Notes under the pieces: generated by a model
What the model saw: only the letters and a program-made list of their open reading frames with translations
The model's database searches: none
Told to the model about the DNA's origin: nothing
Shown here: one piece after another, positions 54,066 through 64,000 of the stretch
How the letters are laid out: each line of letters starts with the position of its first letter
Numbering within the stretch: the first letter of the stretch is position 1
Assembly (NCBI RefSeq): GCF_042186555.1
Contig: NC_133331.1
Coordinates: forward strand, 3,010,557 to 3,074,556
Origin: Aquarana catesbeiana
Taxonomy: Eukaryota > Chordata > Amphibia > Anura > Ranidae
Direction: 5' to 3'
Length of the DNA stretch: 64,000 nt
Translations under genes and position numbers: made by a program

Positions 54066-56000
54066 CACCCCCCTTCATGTAAATGAGACTCCACCTTCCT
54101 GATATTATGTGCCCCTCCCCTTCATGTAAATGAGACCCCACCTTCCTGATATTACGTGCCCCTCCCCCTCATGTAAATGAGGCCCCACCTTTCTGATATT
54201 ACGTGCCCCTCCCCCTCGTGTAAATGAGGCCCCACCTTCCTGATATTACGTGCCCCTCCCCCTCATGTAAATGAGGCCCCACCTTCCTGATATTACGTGC
54301 CCCTCCCCCTCATGTAAATGAGACCCCACCTTCCTGACATTACAGCTCCTCCCCCTCATGTAAATGAGACCCCACCTTCCTGATATTACGGCTCCTCCCC
54401 TCATGTAAATGAGACCCCACCTTCCTGATATTACAGCTCCTCCCCCTCATGTAAATGAGACCCCACCTTCCTGATATTAGGGCTCCTCCCCCTCATGTAA
54501 ATGAGACCCCACCTTCCTGATATTAGGGCCCCTCCCCCTCATGTAAATGAGGCCCCACCTTCCTGATATTAGGGCTCCTCCCTCTCATGTAAATGAGGCC
54601 CCACCTTCCTGATATTACGTGCCCCTCCCCCTCATGTAAATGAAACCCCACCTTCCTGATATTAAGACTCCTCCCCCTCATGTAAATGAGACCCCACCTT
54701 CCTGATATTAGGGCTCCTCCCCCTCATGTAAATGAGACCCCACCTTCCTGATATTAGGGCCCCTCCCCCTCATGTAAATGAGGCCCCACCTTCCTGATAT
54801 TAGGGCTCCTCCCTCTCATGTAAATGAGGCCCCACCTTCCTGATATTACATGCCCCTCCCCCTCATGTAAATGAGGCCCCACCTTCCTGATATTAGGGCT
54901 CCTCCCCCTCATGTAAATGAGGCCCCACCTTCCTGATATTAGGGCTCCTCCCTCATATAAATGAGGCCCCACCTTCCTGATATTAGGGCCCCTCCCCCTC
55001 ATGTAAATGAGGCCCCACCTTCCTGATATTAGGGCCCCTCCCCCTCATGTAAATGAGGCCCCCACCTTCCTGGTACTAGGGCTCCTCCCCCTCATGTAAA
55101 TGAGACCCCACCTTCCTGATATTACATGCCCCTCCCCCTCATGTAAATGAGACCCCACCTTCCTGATATTACGGCTCCTCTCCCTCATGTAAATGAGACC
55201 CCCACCTTCCTGATATTAGGGCTCCTCCCCCTCATGTAAATGAGACCCCACCTTCCTGATATTAGGGCCCCTCCCCCTCATGTAAATGAGGCCCCACCTT
55301 CCTGATATTAGGGCTCCTCCCTCTCATGTAAATGAGGCCCCACCTTCCTGATATTACGTGCCCCTCCCCCTCATGTAAATGAAACCCCACCTTCCTGATA
55401 TTAGGGCCCCTCCTCCTCATGTAAATGAGGCCCCACCTTCCTGATATTAGGGCTCCTCCCTCTCATGTAAATGAGGCCCCACCTTCCTGATATTAGGGCT
55501 CCTCCCCCTCATGTAAATGAGACCCCACCTTCCTGATATTAAGGCTCCTCCCCTTCATGTAAATGAGACCCCACCTTCCTGATATTAGGGCCCCTCCTCC
55601 TCATGTAAATGAGGCCCCACCTTCCTGATATTAGGGCTCCTCCCTCTCATGTAAATGAGGCCCCACCTTCCTGATATTAGGGCTCCTCCCTCTCATGTAA
55701 ATGAGGCCCCACCTTCCTGATATTACGTGCCCCACCCCCTCATGTAAATGAAACCCCACCTTCCTGATATTACAGCTCCTCCTCCTCATGTAAATGAGGC
55801 CCCACCTCCCTGATATTAGGGCTCCTCCCTCATGTAAATGAGGCCCCCACCTCCCTGATATTAGGGCTCCTCCCTCATGTAAATGAGACCCCACCTTCCT
55901 GATATTAGGGCTCCTCCCTCTCATGTAAATGAGGCCCCACCTTCCTGATATTAGGGCTCCTCCCTCTCATGTAAATGAGACCCCACCTTCCTGATATTAG
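54066..56000. repeat. Minisatellite, 46-bp unit, about 41 copies, running into the gap
   Basis: The unit is CTCATGTAAATGAGACCCCA then CCTTCCTGATATTAGGGCTC plus CTCCCC. Subtypes are ACGTGCCC/AGGGCTCC/AGGGCCCC. The array ends at the first N, so its true length is unknown. Confidence 0.93.
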
Positions 56001-56500
56001 NNNNNNNNNNNNNNNNNNNNNNNNNNNNNNNNNNNNNNNNNNNNNNNNNNNNNNNNNNNNNNNNNNNNNNNNNNNNNNNNNNNNNNNNNNNNNNNNNNNN
56101 NNNNNNNNNNNNNNNNNNNNNNNNNNNNNNNNNNNNNNNNNNNNNNNNNNNNNNNNNNNNNNNNNNNNNNNNNNNNNNNNNNNNNNNNNNNNNNNNNNNN
56201 NNNNNNNNNNNNNNNNNNNNNNNNNNNNNNNNNNNNNNNNNNNNNNNNNNNNNNNNNNNNNNNNNNNNNNNNNNNNNNNNNNNNNNNNNNNNNNNNNNNN
56301 NNNNNNNNNNNNNNNNNNNNNNNNNNNNNNNNNNNNNNNNNNNNNNNNNNNNNNNNNNNNNNNNNNNNNNNNNNNNNNNNNNNNNNNNNNNNNNNNNNNN
56401 NNNNNNNNNNNNNNNNNNNNNNNNNNNNNNNNNNNNNNNNNNNNNNNNNNNNNNNNNNNNNNNNNNNNNNNNNNNNNNNNNNNNNNNNNNNNNNNNNNNN
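56001..56500. other. Assembly gap, 500 N
   Basis: Exactly 500 N between the 46-bp array and the EMG1 promoter. The size is probably a placeholder. Any open frame drawn across it is meaningless. Confidence 1.
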
Positions 56501-56555
56501 ACCCCAATATGGCCGCCGGAACCGGAAGTCGCGGAGGAAAACAAAGATGGCGGCG
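56501..56555 (+). promoter_or_regulatory. EMG1: EMG1 proximal promoter (ETS and YY1-like sites)
   Basis: ATATGGCCGCC at about 56507, ACCGGAAGT (ETS core) at 56520-56528, and AAGATGGCGGC overlapping the start codon (YY1-like). TATA-less, CpG-rich start regions with these sites are common in housekeeping and ribosome-biogenesis genes. Anything further upstream is lost in the gap. Confidence 0.6.
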
Positions 56556-56666
56556 CGCAGGCAGCACATGGATGATGGAGAGGAGCCGAGACAGCCGCTG
56601 ATAAAGAAGAGAAGGGAGAAGAGACTCATCGTCCTGCTGGAGGGGGCGAGTCTGGAGACTGTCCGG
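56547..56666 (+). CDS. EMG1: EMG1 rRNA pseudouridine methyltransferase, exon 1
   Basis: EMG1/NEP1 is a SPOUT-fold methyltransferase that makes the N1-methyl of a hypermodified pseudouridine in 18S rRNA and is needed for 40S subunit assembly in the nucleolus. Exon 1 encodes 40 residues: MAARRQHMDDGEE, a basic linker, then RLIVLLEGASLETV, which matches the human start of the conserved fold almost exactly. The exon ends on a codon boundary at CGG|GTAAGA (56667). The N-terminal tail before KRR is shorter than in human and not conserved. Two later exons in the window continue the same protein; the C-terminal half lies beyond the right edge. Confidence 0.95.
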
Positions 56667-57832
56667 GTAAGAGGAGAGCGGAGGGGCCTCTGTGTGTTAT
56701 ACCCCCTCCCCCATATCATCATCATCATCATCATCATCATCTACCTAACACCCGCCTGTATATAGCATACAGATCACTCCCTGAAGTGTATATAAGGAGA
56801 AAACTTCTCAGTGTGGAGTACAGACGGGTCAGAGCCCCTGGCAGCTCTTTATTCTGGTATTGGACCCCTAGATACAGTGATTTCCCCCTCCCCCCCCCAG
56901 GGACCCCCATACTGAGCTCACCTGAATACTGTCCCCTCCCCCTCCCTCCAGGGACCCCCATACTGAGCACACCTGAATACTGTCACCTCCCCCTCCCTCC
57001 AGGGACCCCCCATACTGAGCCACACCTGAATACTGTCACCTCCCCCTCCCTCCAGGGACCCCCATACTGAGCTCACCTGAATACTGTCCCCTCCCCCCCC
57101 AGGACCCCCATACTGAGCACACCTGAATATTGTCACCTCCCCCTCCCTCCAGGGACCCCCCATACTGAGCACACCTGAATACTGTCACCTCCCCCTCCCT
57201 CCAGGGACCCCCCATACTGAGCACACCTGAATACTGTCGCCTCCCCCCCCCCCCCAGGACCCCCATACTGAACACACCTAAATACTGTCACCTTCCCCCC
57301 CAGGACCCCCATACTGAGCTCACCTAAATATTGTCACCCCCCCCCCCCCCCAGACCCCCATACTGAGCACACCTAAATATTGTCACCTCCCCCTCCCTCC
57401 AGGGACCCCCATACCGAGCTCACCTAAATACTGTCACCTCCCCCAGAGACCCCCATACTGAGCTCACCTGAATACTGTCACCTCCCCCTCCCTCCAGAGA
57501 CCCCCATACTGAGCTCACCTGAATACTGTCGCCTTCCCCTCCCCCCCAGGGACCCCCATACTGAGCACACCTAAATACTGTCACCTCCCCCTCCCTCCAG
57601 AGACCCCCATACTGAGCACACCTGAATACTGTCGCCTTCCCCTTCCCCCCCCAGACCCCCATACTGAGCACACCTGAATACTGTCGCCTTCCCCTCCCCC
57701 CCCAGGGACCCCCATACTGAGCACACCTAAATACTGTCACCTCCCCCTCCCTCCAGAGACCCCCATACTGAGCTCACCTGAATACTGTCCCCTCCCCCCT
57801 CTTCTCATTGGTCACATTCTGTCCCCTTCTAG
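56667..57832 (+). other. EMG1: EMG1 intron 1
   Basis: Contains an ATC trinucleotide run (about 56714-56742) and a 53-60-bp minisatellite that fills most of the intron up to about 57790. The real acceptor CCCCTTCTAG ends at 57832. Confidence 0.85.
56880..57790. repeat. Minisatellite, about 53-60-bp unit, about 16 copies, in EMG1 intron 1
   Basis: The unit contains GGGACCCCCATACTGAGCAC then ACCTGAATACTGTC and a variable CCTCCCCCTCCCTCCAG tract. Length varies mainly in the C/T-rich part. Each unit therefore contains a polypyrimidine tract followed by CAG, resembling a 3' splice site. Confidence 0.9.
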
Positions 57833-57934
57833 GCGGGGAAGACGTATGAACTCCTGAACTGCGATCAGCACAAGTCCATGTTGGTGAAGAATGGAAGAGA
57901 CCCCGGAGAGGCGCGGCCTGACATCACTCATCAG
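57833..57934 (+). CDS. EMG1: EMG1, exon 2
   Basis: It encodes 34 residues, AGKTYELLNC to ARPDITHQ, continuing directly from SLETVR in exon 1. The match to human EMG1 is nearly residue for residue (GKTYELLNCDKHK, LKNGRDPGEARPDITHQ). Both borders are on codon boundaries: acceptor CTTCTAG before 57833 and donor CAG|GTGATT at 57935. Confidence 0.96.
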
Positions 57935-58374
57935 GTGATTACATCATCATTAAAGGAGACCTCCGCTCACAGCACACACTTGTTTTATTTTTTAACATCC
58001 GCATTGTAATAAGAAGAGTTTGTTTCATGCTGTGAGTTCTGCCGGCCGTCTCTCTTCCCAAAACTTCCTGTATTCCCAGCATGCTTTGCAGCTTCTCCTC
58101 CATTTCTAAGGACTACATGTCCCATGGTAACGTGCCGATTCCTGTACTGACTCCGCCTCCTGAGGCTCCTCCTCTCAGTGGGGGGGCTCTGTGAAATGCG
58201 TGACCCAGCAGTGCCCACTCAGTTACTCCGAGTCCCAGAAGTCAGGGAAGTCGGGGTGTGCAGGAAGTCTCAAGATGGTTCAGACTGATAGGAGGAGGTG
58301 AGAAAATACAGCGGGGGAGGGGGGATAGAAAAGAACACCCCTCCCCCCCCCAAAAAAAAATTCTATTTTGATGA
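57935..58374. other. EMG1: EMG1 intron 2, left part
   Basis: Contains a frog dispersed repeat (about 57950-58200, AAAGGAGACCTCCGCTCACA onward, recognised from memory) and a C/A-rich stretch near 58340-58365. No gene. Confidence 0.45.
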
Positions 58375-58728
58375 AGACAGACTCAGTTTTTGTTTTATTA
58401 TTATACTGCAACTTATAACATCCAAGTGAAGGATAGAACACCAACATGTCAGAGAAAACTGAATCACTGAGTTGGAAAAAGGATCTCCCCCTCCCATCCC
58501 CCCCTTTGTGTCAGTATTTTGTTGGACCCCCTTCCAGCCTTTAGTCTGTTGGGATTTGTCTCTCTACTAACTTTGTACATCTGGACTTTGCAATATTTGC
58601 TCTTTGCAGAAGTTCAGTTACATTTGATGGTGAGTGTTTGTGGACGGCAGTCTTCAGTCATTCCACAGATTTTCAATGGGGTTTAAGTCTGGGCTCTGAC
58701 TAGGCCATGCAAGGAAAATGTTTGCAAG
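58375..58728. mobile_element. Tc1-like fragment in EMG1 intron 2
   Basis: TCAGTATTTTGTTGGACCCC and TTCCACAGATTTTCAATGGG then CTGGGCTCTGACTAGGCCAT are typical of the minus-strand transposase C-terminal region of a vertebrate Tc1 family. It is cut off at about 58728 by unrelated sequence. Confidence 0.65.
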
Positions 58729-58734
58729 AGCTAG

Positions 58735-59309
58735 CCCTGCTACTGATGGACTTTACTGACAGCCACATGAGACGGAATCTAATGTATATAAAAAATATAT
58801 CAAAACTTTATTGTACAAACACATTTCTTTAAAAAAAAAAAAAAAATCATGCATCCTGCTTTGGTAATTTATTAAAAACACAGTCCAGCCATATTCTGAT
58901 ACATTTGTCCCATTTATAGGGACTACCATACCTATACACCTTCTAACAAATCATCCGTAGTTTACATGCAAAAGAATGGAGGTGTGTGTGTATTTCCCAG
59001 CGCATTGGTCGACGCGTTTCGCTGTTTGCGTAGCTTCTTCAGACCAATCGCTCAATGTATCATATGCTGCTGAATATAATACGATTCATATCATTATAAC
59101 ACATACAGTGAGGGATCGACGTGCTTTGTAATTATTCTCATCACTACAACATTGAGAATAATTGAGGAGCCTTTGGCCCCCCGTATGTCCCCCCCCGGCA
59201 GACCTGCATTGACACACGTGACTTTTCGCCATACATTCTGTGATCGATTTAGAAGATACTAGACGTAAAAAAAATAAAAATGATAGAATGCATTACAACC
59301 CCTTTATGT
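58735..59309. other. Dispersed repeat of retroposon-like type
   Basis: A/T-rich text includes TTTATTGTACAAACACATTT, an A-run (about 58831-58845) and GACGCGTTTCGCTGTTTGCG, a motif I associate with a frog dispersed repeat. The ends are not clear. Confidence 0.4.
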
Positions 59310-59316
59310 GCTTCTT

Positions 59317-59528
59317 CTAGATCCACTCCTTTGTTGCCTTGGCCGTGTGTTTTGGGTCGTTGTCATGCTGGAATACCCATCCATGACCCATCTTCAATGC
59401 CCTGGCTGAGGGAAGGAGGTTCTCACCCAAGATTTGATGGTACATGGCCCCTCCCATCGTCCTTTTCATTCGATGCAGTTGTCCTGTCCCCTCAGCAGAA
59501 AAACACCCCCAAAGCATAATGTTTCCAC
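59317..59528 (-). pseudogene. Tc1 transposase, middle/C-terminal piece
   Basis: The minus strand reads HGGGNIMLWGCFSAEGTG, then MYHQILGENLLPSARAL and VFQHDNDPKHTAKATKEWI with the second catalytic Asp. The segment with the final Glu is missing to the left. It is separated from the N-terminal half by the 45-bp array. Confidence 0.85.
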
Positions 59529-61913
59529 CTCCATGTATGACGGTGGGGGATGGTGTTCTTGGGGTCATAGGACCTCCATGTATGACGGTGGGGGATGGTG
59601 TTCTTGGGGTCATAGGACCTCCATGTATGATGGTGGAGGGATGGTGTTCTTGGGGTCATAGGACCTCCATGTATGACGGTGGGGGATGGTGTTCTTGGGG
59701 TCATAGGACCTCCATGTATGACGGTGGGGGATGGTGTTCTTGGGGTCATAGGACCTCCATGTATGATGGTGGAGGGATGGTGTTCTTGGGGTCATAGGAC
59801 CTCCATGTATGACGGTGGGGGATGGTGTTCTTGGGGTCATAGGACCTCCATGTATGACGGTGGGGGATGGTGTTCTTGGGGTCATAGGACCTCCATGTAT
59901 GACGGTGGGGGATGGTGTTCTTGGGGTCATAGGACCTCCATGTATGACGGTGGGGGATGGTGTTCTTGGGGTCATAGGACCTCCATGTATGATGGTGGAG
60001 GGATGGTGTTCTTGGGGTCATAGGACCTCCATGTATGACGGTGGGGGATGGTGTTCTTGGGGTCATAGGACCTCCATGTATGACGGTGGGGGATGGTGTT
60101 CTTGGGGTCATAGGACCTCCATGTATGACGGTGGGGGGGATGGTGTTCTTGGAGTCATAGGACCTCCATGTATGACGGTGGGGGATGGGGTTCTTTGGGT
60201 CATAGGACCTCCATGTATGACGGTGGGGGATGGTGTGCTTGGGGTCATAGGACCTCCATGTATGACGGTGGGGGATGGGGTTCTTTGGGTCATAGGACCT
60301 CCATGTATGACGGTGGGGGATGGTGTTCTTGGGGTCATAGGACCTCCATGTATGACGGTGGGGGATGGGGTTCTTTGGGTCATAGGACCTCCATGTATGA
60401 CGGTGGGGGATGGTGTGCTTGGGGTCATAGGACCTCCATGTATGACAGTGGGGGATGGTGTTCTTGGGGTCATAGGACCTCCATGTATGACGGTGGGGGA
60501 TGGTGTTCTTGGGGTCATAGGACCTCCATGTATGACGGTGGGGGATGGTGTTCTTGGGGTCATAGGACCTCCATGTATGACGGTGGGGGATGGTGTTCTT
60601 GGGGTCATAGGACCTCCATGTATGACGGTGGGGGATGGTGTTCTTGGGGTCATAGAACCTCCATGTATGACGGTGGGGGATGGTGTTCTTGGGGTCATAG
60701 GACCTCCATGTATGACGGTGGGGGATGGGGTTCTTTGGGTCATAGGACCTCCATGTATGACGGTGGGGGATGGTGTGCTTGGGTCATAGGACCTCCATGT
60801 ATGACAGTGGGGGATGGTGTTCTTGGGGTCATAGGACCTCCATGTATGACGGTGGGGGCTGGTGTTGTTGGGGTCATAGGACCTCCATGTATGACGGTGG
60901 GGGATGGTGTTGTTGGGGTCATAGGACCTCCATGTATGACGGTGGGGATGGTGTTCTTGGGGTCATAGGACCTCCATGTATGACGGTGGGGGATGGTGTT
61001 CTTGGGGTCATAGGACCTCCATGTATGACGGTGGGGGATGGTGTTCTTTGGGTCATAGGACCTCCATGTATGACGGTGGGGGATGGTGTTCTTGGGGTCA
61101 TAGACCTCCATGTATGACGGTGGGGGATGGGGTTCTTTGGGTCATAGGACCTCCATGTATGACGGTGGGGGATGGTGTGCTTGGGGTCATAGGACCTCCA
61201 TGTATGACGGTGGGGGATGGTGTGCTTGGGGTCATAGGACCTCCATGTATGACGGTGGGGGATGGTGTTCTTGGGGTCATAGGACCTCCATGTATGACGG
61301 TGGGGGATGGTGTTCTTGGGGTCATAGGACCTCCATGTATGACGGTGGGGGATGGTGTTCTTGGGGTCATAGGACCTCCATGTATGACGGTGGGGGATGG
61401 TGTGCTTGGGGTCATAGGACCTCCATGTATGACGGTGGGGGATGGTGTGCTTGGGGTCATAGGACCTCCATGTATGACGGTGGGGGATGGTGTTCTTGGG
61501 GTCATAGGACCTCCATGTATGACGGTGGGGGATGTGTTCTTGGGGGTCATAGGACCTCCATGTATGACGGTGGGGGATGGTGTTGTTGGGGTCATAGGAC
61601 CTCCATGTATGACGGTGGGGGATGGTGCTTGTTGGGGTCATAGGACCTCCATGTATGACGGTGGGGGATGGTGTTGTTGGGGTCATAGGACCTCCATGTA
61701 TGACGGTGGGGGATGGTGTTCTTGGGGTCATAGGACCTCCATGTATGACGGTGGGGGATGGTGTTGTTGGGGTCATAGGACCTCCATGTATGACGGTGGG
61801 GGATGGTGTTCTTGGGGTCATAGGACCTCCATGTATGATGGTGGGGGATGGTGTTCTTGGGGTCATAGGACCTCCATGTATGACGGTGGGGGATGGTGTT
61901 CTTGGGGTCATAG
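59529..61913. repeat. Minisatellite, 45-bp unit, about 53 copies, inside transposase
   Basis: The unit is CCTCCATGTATGACGGTGGG then GGATGGTGTTCTTGGGGTCA plus TAGGA. Subtypes (TTCTTTGGG, TGTGCTTGG, TGTTGTTGG, ATGATGGTGGAGG) recur in ordered groups, for example alternating near 60170-60420. The unit equals 15 codons, so both strands stay open for hundreds of codons. It grew from the codons just before HGGGNIMLWGC. Confidence 0.95.
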
Positions 61914-62432
61914 GCAGCATTCCTCCTCCTCCAAACACGGCGAGTTGAGTTGATGCCGAAGATCTCGATTTTGGTCTCCTCTGACCACAACACTTTCCCC
62001 CAGTTCTCCTCGGAATCATTCGATGTTCATTAGTGATCTTCAGACGGACCTGTACATGTGATTTCCTGAGCAGAAGGACCTTTGCGGGGGCTGCAGGATT
62101 TCAGTCCTTCACGGTGTAGTGTGTTACCGATTGTTTTCTTGGTGACTATGGTCCCAGCTGAGATCATTGACAAGATTCTCCCGTGTAGTTCTGGGCTGAT
62201 TCCTCACCGTTCTCATGATCATTGAACCTCCACCAGGTGAGATCTTGTATGGAGCCCCAGACCGAGGGAGATCGATCGTTATTTTGTGTTTCTTCCATTT
62301 GTGAATAATCCCACCAACTGTTGTCACCCTCTCACCAAGCTGCTTGGCGATGGTCTTGTAGCCCATTCCAGCCTTGTGTAGGTCTACAATCTTCTCCCCG
62401 ACATCCTTGGACAGCTCTTTGGTCTTGGCCAT
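61914..62432 (-). pseudogene. Tc1 transposase, N-terminal half
   Basis: From ATG at 62432: MAKTKELSKDVGEKIVDLHK, GYKTIAKQLGERVTTVGGII (first HTH), KWKKHKITIDLPRSGAP, and a second HTH region with RTTRENLVNDL. After a frameshift it continues with CCGQRRPKSRS and FG near the array. The first catalytic Asp region (LWSEETK) lies at about 61970-61993, with SEE rather than SDE. Confidence 0.85.
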
Positions 62433-62688
62433 GGTGGAGAGATTGGAATCTGATTGATTGCTTCTATGGACAGGTGTCTTTTATACAGGTAACAAGCTGA
62501 GATTAGGAGCACTCCCATTAAGAGAGAGAGAAGAGAAGAGTGCTCCTAATCTCAGCTCCTTACCTGTATAGAAGAATCTTGCTGATTGATCGGGGATCAA
62601 AGACTTATTTCACTCATGAAAATGCAAATCAATTTATAAGTTTTTTTGAAATGCGTTTTTCTGGATATTTTTGTTATTATTCTCTCAC

Positions 62689-63036
62689 TTTTTTTTTTTT
62701 TTTTTGGCAATTTAGACACTTGCACATTTTCACTTTATTACAGCACCATCACTTTATTGTCAAATAGTGGCAACTGACTTATGTTCTAACACAGAGATCA
62801 TTCATTGATCCTAGCAACTACTATTACAGCCACCACTATATAATAGTTTTGTCCCTATCCCGCTATCTTTCACATCACCATTGATAATATTGCGCAAAAT
62901 TTATTTTAATATTTACTCTATTAAGTGGTGGTGTGAGCACTCTTATTTTGCTGCAATATTTACATTTATTATTTTACACTATTTAGTTATTTTTTTCCCA
63001 CATCTACCAGCGCGAAGGAAAATTTTTATTATTCAC
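62689..63036 (-). mobile_element. Retroposon with 11-bp TSD
   Basis: TATTCTCTCAC flanks it perfectly (62678-62688 and 63037-63047). The insert begins with a poly-T run, the tail of a minus-strand retroposon. The minus-strand text starts GTGAATAATAAAAATTTTCC and includes TCGCGCTGGTAGATGTGGG. It interrupts the terminal region of the Tc1 element. No RT frame; it is a SINE or a short LINE/transcript copy. Confidence 0.8.
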
Positions 63037-63314
63037 TATTCTCTCACTGTTATAATAAAACGACCAATAAAATTACAGACTGATCGTTTCTTTGTCAGTG
63101 GGGCAAACGTACAAAATCAGCAGCCGATCAAATACTCCTTTTTTATTTTTTTTTTATTTACCTCGCTGTATAGGGGAAAAAAAAAAATTGTTTTACCAAA
63201 AAAAAAAATCGTACTCTTAAAGCACCCCCCCTATATTGTTGTATATGTTGAGCTGTGACATCACGACGGGTCATCTTTTAATCATGTAAACGTTCGGATT
63301 GAATTCTCTTGCAG

Positions 63315-63456
63315 TGTCTGTTGATGCTCCTGGACAGCCCCCTGAACCGGGCGGGGTTATTACAAGTCTATATCCACACCCAGCGCAACGTGCTGATCGA
63401 GGTGAACCCGCAGACGCGCATCCCGCGAACCTTCCCCCGATTCTGCGGACTGATGG
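63315..63456 (+). CDS. EMG1: EMG1, exon 3
   Basis: It encodes 47 residues plus one base: CLLMLLDSPLNRAG, LLQVYIHTQRNVLIEVNPQ and TRIPRTFPRFCGLM, closely matching human EMG1. The acceptor TTCTCTTGCAG ends at 63314; the donor is ATGG|GTAAGC (63457), phase 1. One notable difference from human is Pro for Asp in TFPRFCG. The remaining exons, which hold the SAM-binding knot, lie outside the window. Confidence 0.96.
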
Positions 63457-64000
63457 GTAAGCGACATTTTAAGAGTTAAAGTGACGAGGCTTTTGTTCTC
63501 TCGCACTCTTCCAAAACTAAAGGTGAACTCCGGGCACAACATTTTTTTTTTTTTTAACTGCTTCTGTACCGCCCGCCACCGATGTACATCGCTCCTTTGA
63601 CGTTAAATACCGTTGTAATGGCAGCAGAGATTGTGCAAAACCCCCGGAAGCTTCATTCAATGGCGGGCGGTCCGGTTTGGGATAAAAGTGCTCTATCCGC
63701 GGCGGATTCACCGCAATATCACTTTTATCGGCGGCAGGAGAGGTGACCACCGGATCTGTCGGTAGCGGCGGAGACATCCGATGCTTTCCCCTACTTGCCA
63801 CTAAGTCTATGCCATTGGATGACGGCAAACGTCACTTCCGCCCAATAGCCTTAAAGGGAATATTTTTTTTTTTTATTTATTCATTTTTTTTTTATTTTTT
63901 TTTTTTTTGCTTTTAAGTGTAAATATGAGATGTGAGGTCTTTTTGACTCCAGATCTCACATGAAAGAGTTATACTTTTTTTTTTTTTTTTTTTTTATTAT
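63457..64000. other. EMG1: EMG1 intron 3, with dispersed repeat
   Basis: From about 63555 to 63865 there is a G/C-rich dispersed repeat with internal inverted pieces (CGGTGGTCACC region, ATAAAAGTG twice in opposite sense). It is bounded by T-runs at 63541-63555 and 63864 onward. No coding signal. Confidence 0.5.

Larger units (their letters stand above)
59310..63140 (-). mobile_element. Tc1-like transposon in EMG1 intron 2, minisatellite-expanded
   Basis: The minus strand carries the transposase (start at 62432) followed by its terminal region. That includes a hairpin of GAGCACTC and CTAATCTCAGC segments (about 62495-62560) and the outer end near 63055-63140 (TTTGTCAGTGGGGCAAACGT, then GATCAAATACT). 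A retroposon at 62689-63036 interrupts the end. The left side of the element is lost near 59310. Confidence 0.85.

Noticed and set aside
55905..56740. Open frames crossing the 500-N gap
   Set aside because: The N block has no sequence; such frames are artefacts.
59809..62019. Long frames of MTPRTPSPTVIHGGP and GVIGPPCMTVGDGVL repeats
   Set aside because: They are 15-codon units of the expanded Tc1 transposase minisatellite, open on both strands; the transposase itself is broken.

Overview
The window looks like nuclear DNA from an anuran amphibian, most likely a ranid ('true') frog. The basis is three intron-containing vertebrate-type genes, several families of Tc1-like transposons with long terminal inverted repeats, many short hAT-like and Harbinger-like non-autonomous elements of the kind I recall from frog genomes, and an extreme load of tandem repeats. 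By my hand estimate minisatellites cover roughly a third of the 64 kb. The species call is inference; the TIRs, target-site duplications (TSDs), splice sites and protein motifs are read directly from the sequence. There is one 500-N assembly gap (56001-56500).

Genes, all on the + strand. (1) 9200-10354 is the main coding exon of a rhodopsin-like GPCR that I identify as LPAR5, a lysophosphatidic acid receptor. It has no in-frame ATG, so its start codon must lie in an upstream exon. (2) 38315-38543 plus 41552-43278 is a previously unrecognised (to me) two-exon gene. A TATA/CCAAT-type promoter precedes an exon for a basic, Cys-containing N-terminus. That exon splices in perfect phase to one encoding seven full 66-residue repeats plus partial ones, for a predicted 651 residues. 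(3) From 56547 onward lie the first three exons of EMG1 (NEP1), the 18S rRNA pseudouridine N1-methyltransferase. The gene runs off the right edge. LPAR5 and EMG1 are both on human 12p13.31, so the window fits a conserved block here reduced to two known genes about 46 kb apart. A tRNA-Gly(UCC)-like gene lies at 45701-45772.

Layout: 1-9 kb holds Tc1 fragments, 87-, 31- and mixed-bp minisatellites and two hAT MITEs with TSDs. 9.2-10.4 kb is LPAR5. 10.7-14.5 kb is one frog repeat split by a fold-back element full of CRE palindromes and by a Tc1-like copy. 15.7-19.4 kb is a series of MITEs. 19.8-27.4 kb is a nest of transposons at least five layers deep, ending in a 2.6-kb 31-bp array. 27.9-30.0 kb is a second Tc1-like copy with two internal minisatellites and a LINE tail. 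30.5-35.25 kb is a 28-bp array with higher-order structure. 36-38 kb is a hAT MITE and dispersed repeats. 38.1-43.3 kb is the repeat-protein gene, with a 2.5-kb palindrome in its intron. 43.4-46.3 kb is a tandemly amplified MITE block, a SINE and the tRNA. 46.4-48.4 kb is a 2-kb nearly complete palindrome. 49-56 kb is four further arrays. 56.5-64 kb is the EMG1 5' half, whose intron 2 carries a Tc1 copy swollen by a 2.4-kb, 45-bp minisatellite.

The most unusual points are the 66-residue repeat gene, minisatellites in three Tc1 copies of two families that all start at the same Gly-rich transposase codons, and an array with 11 perfect CRE sites about 1.2 kb downstream of LPAR5. No operon-like or CRISPR-like system is present. 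Most long open frames here are by-products of tandem units that are multiples of 3 bp or are stop-free in all frames.
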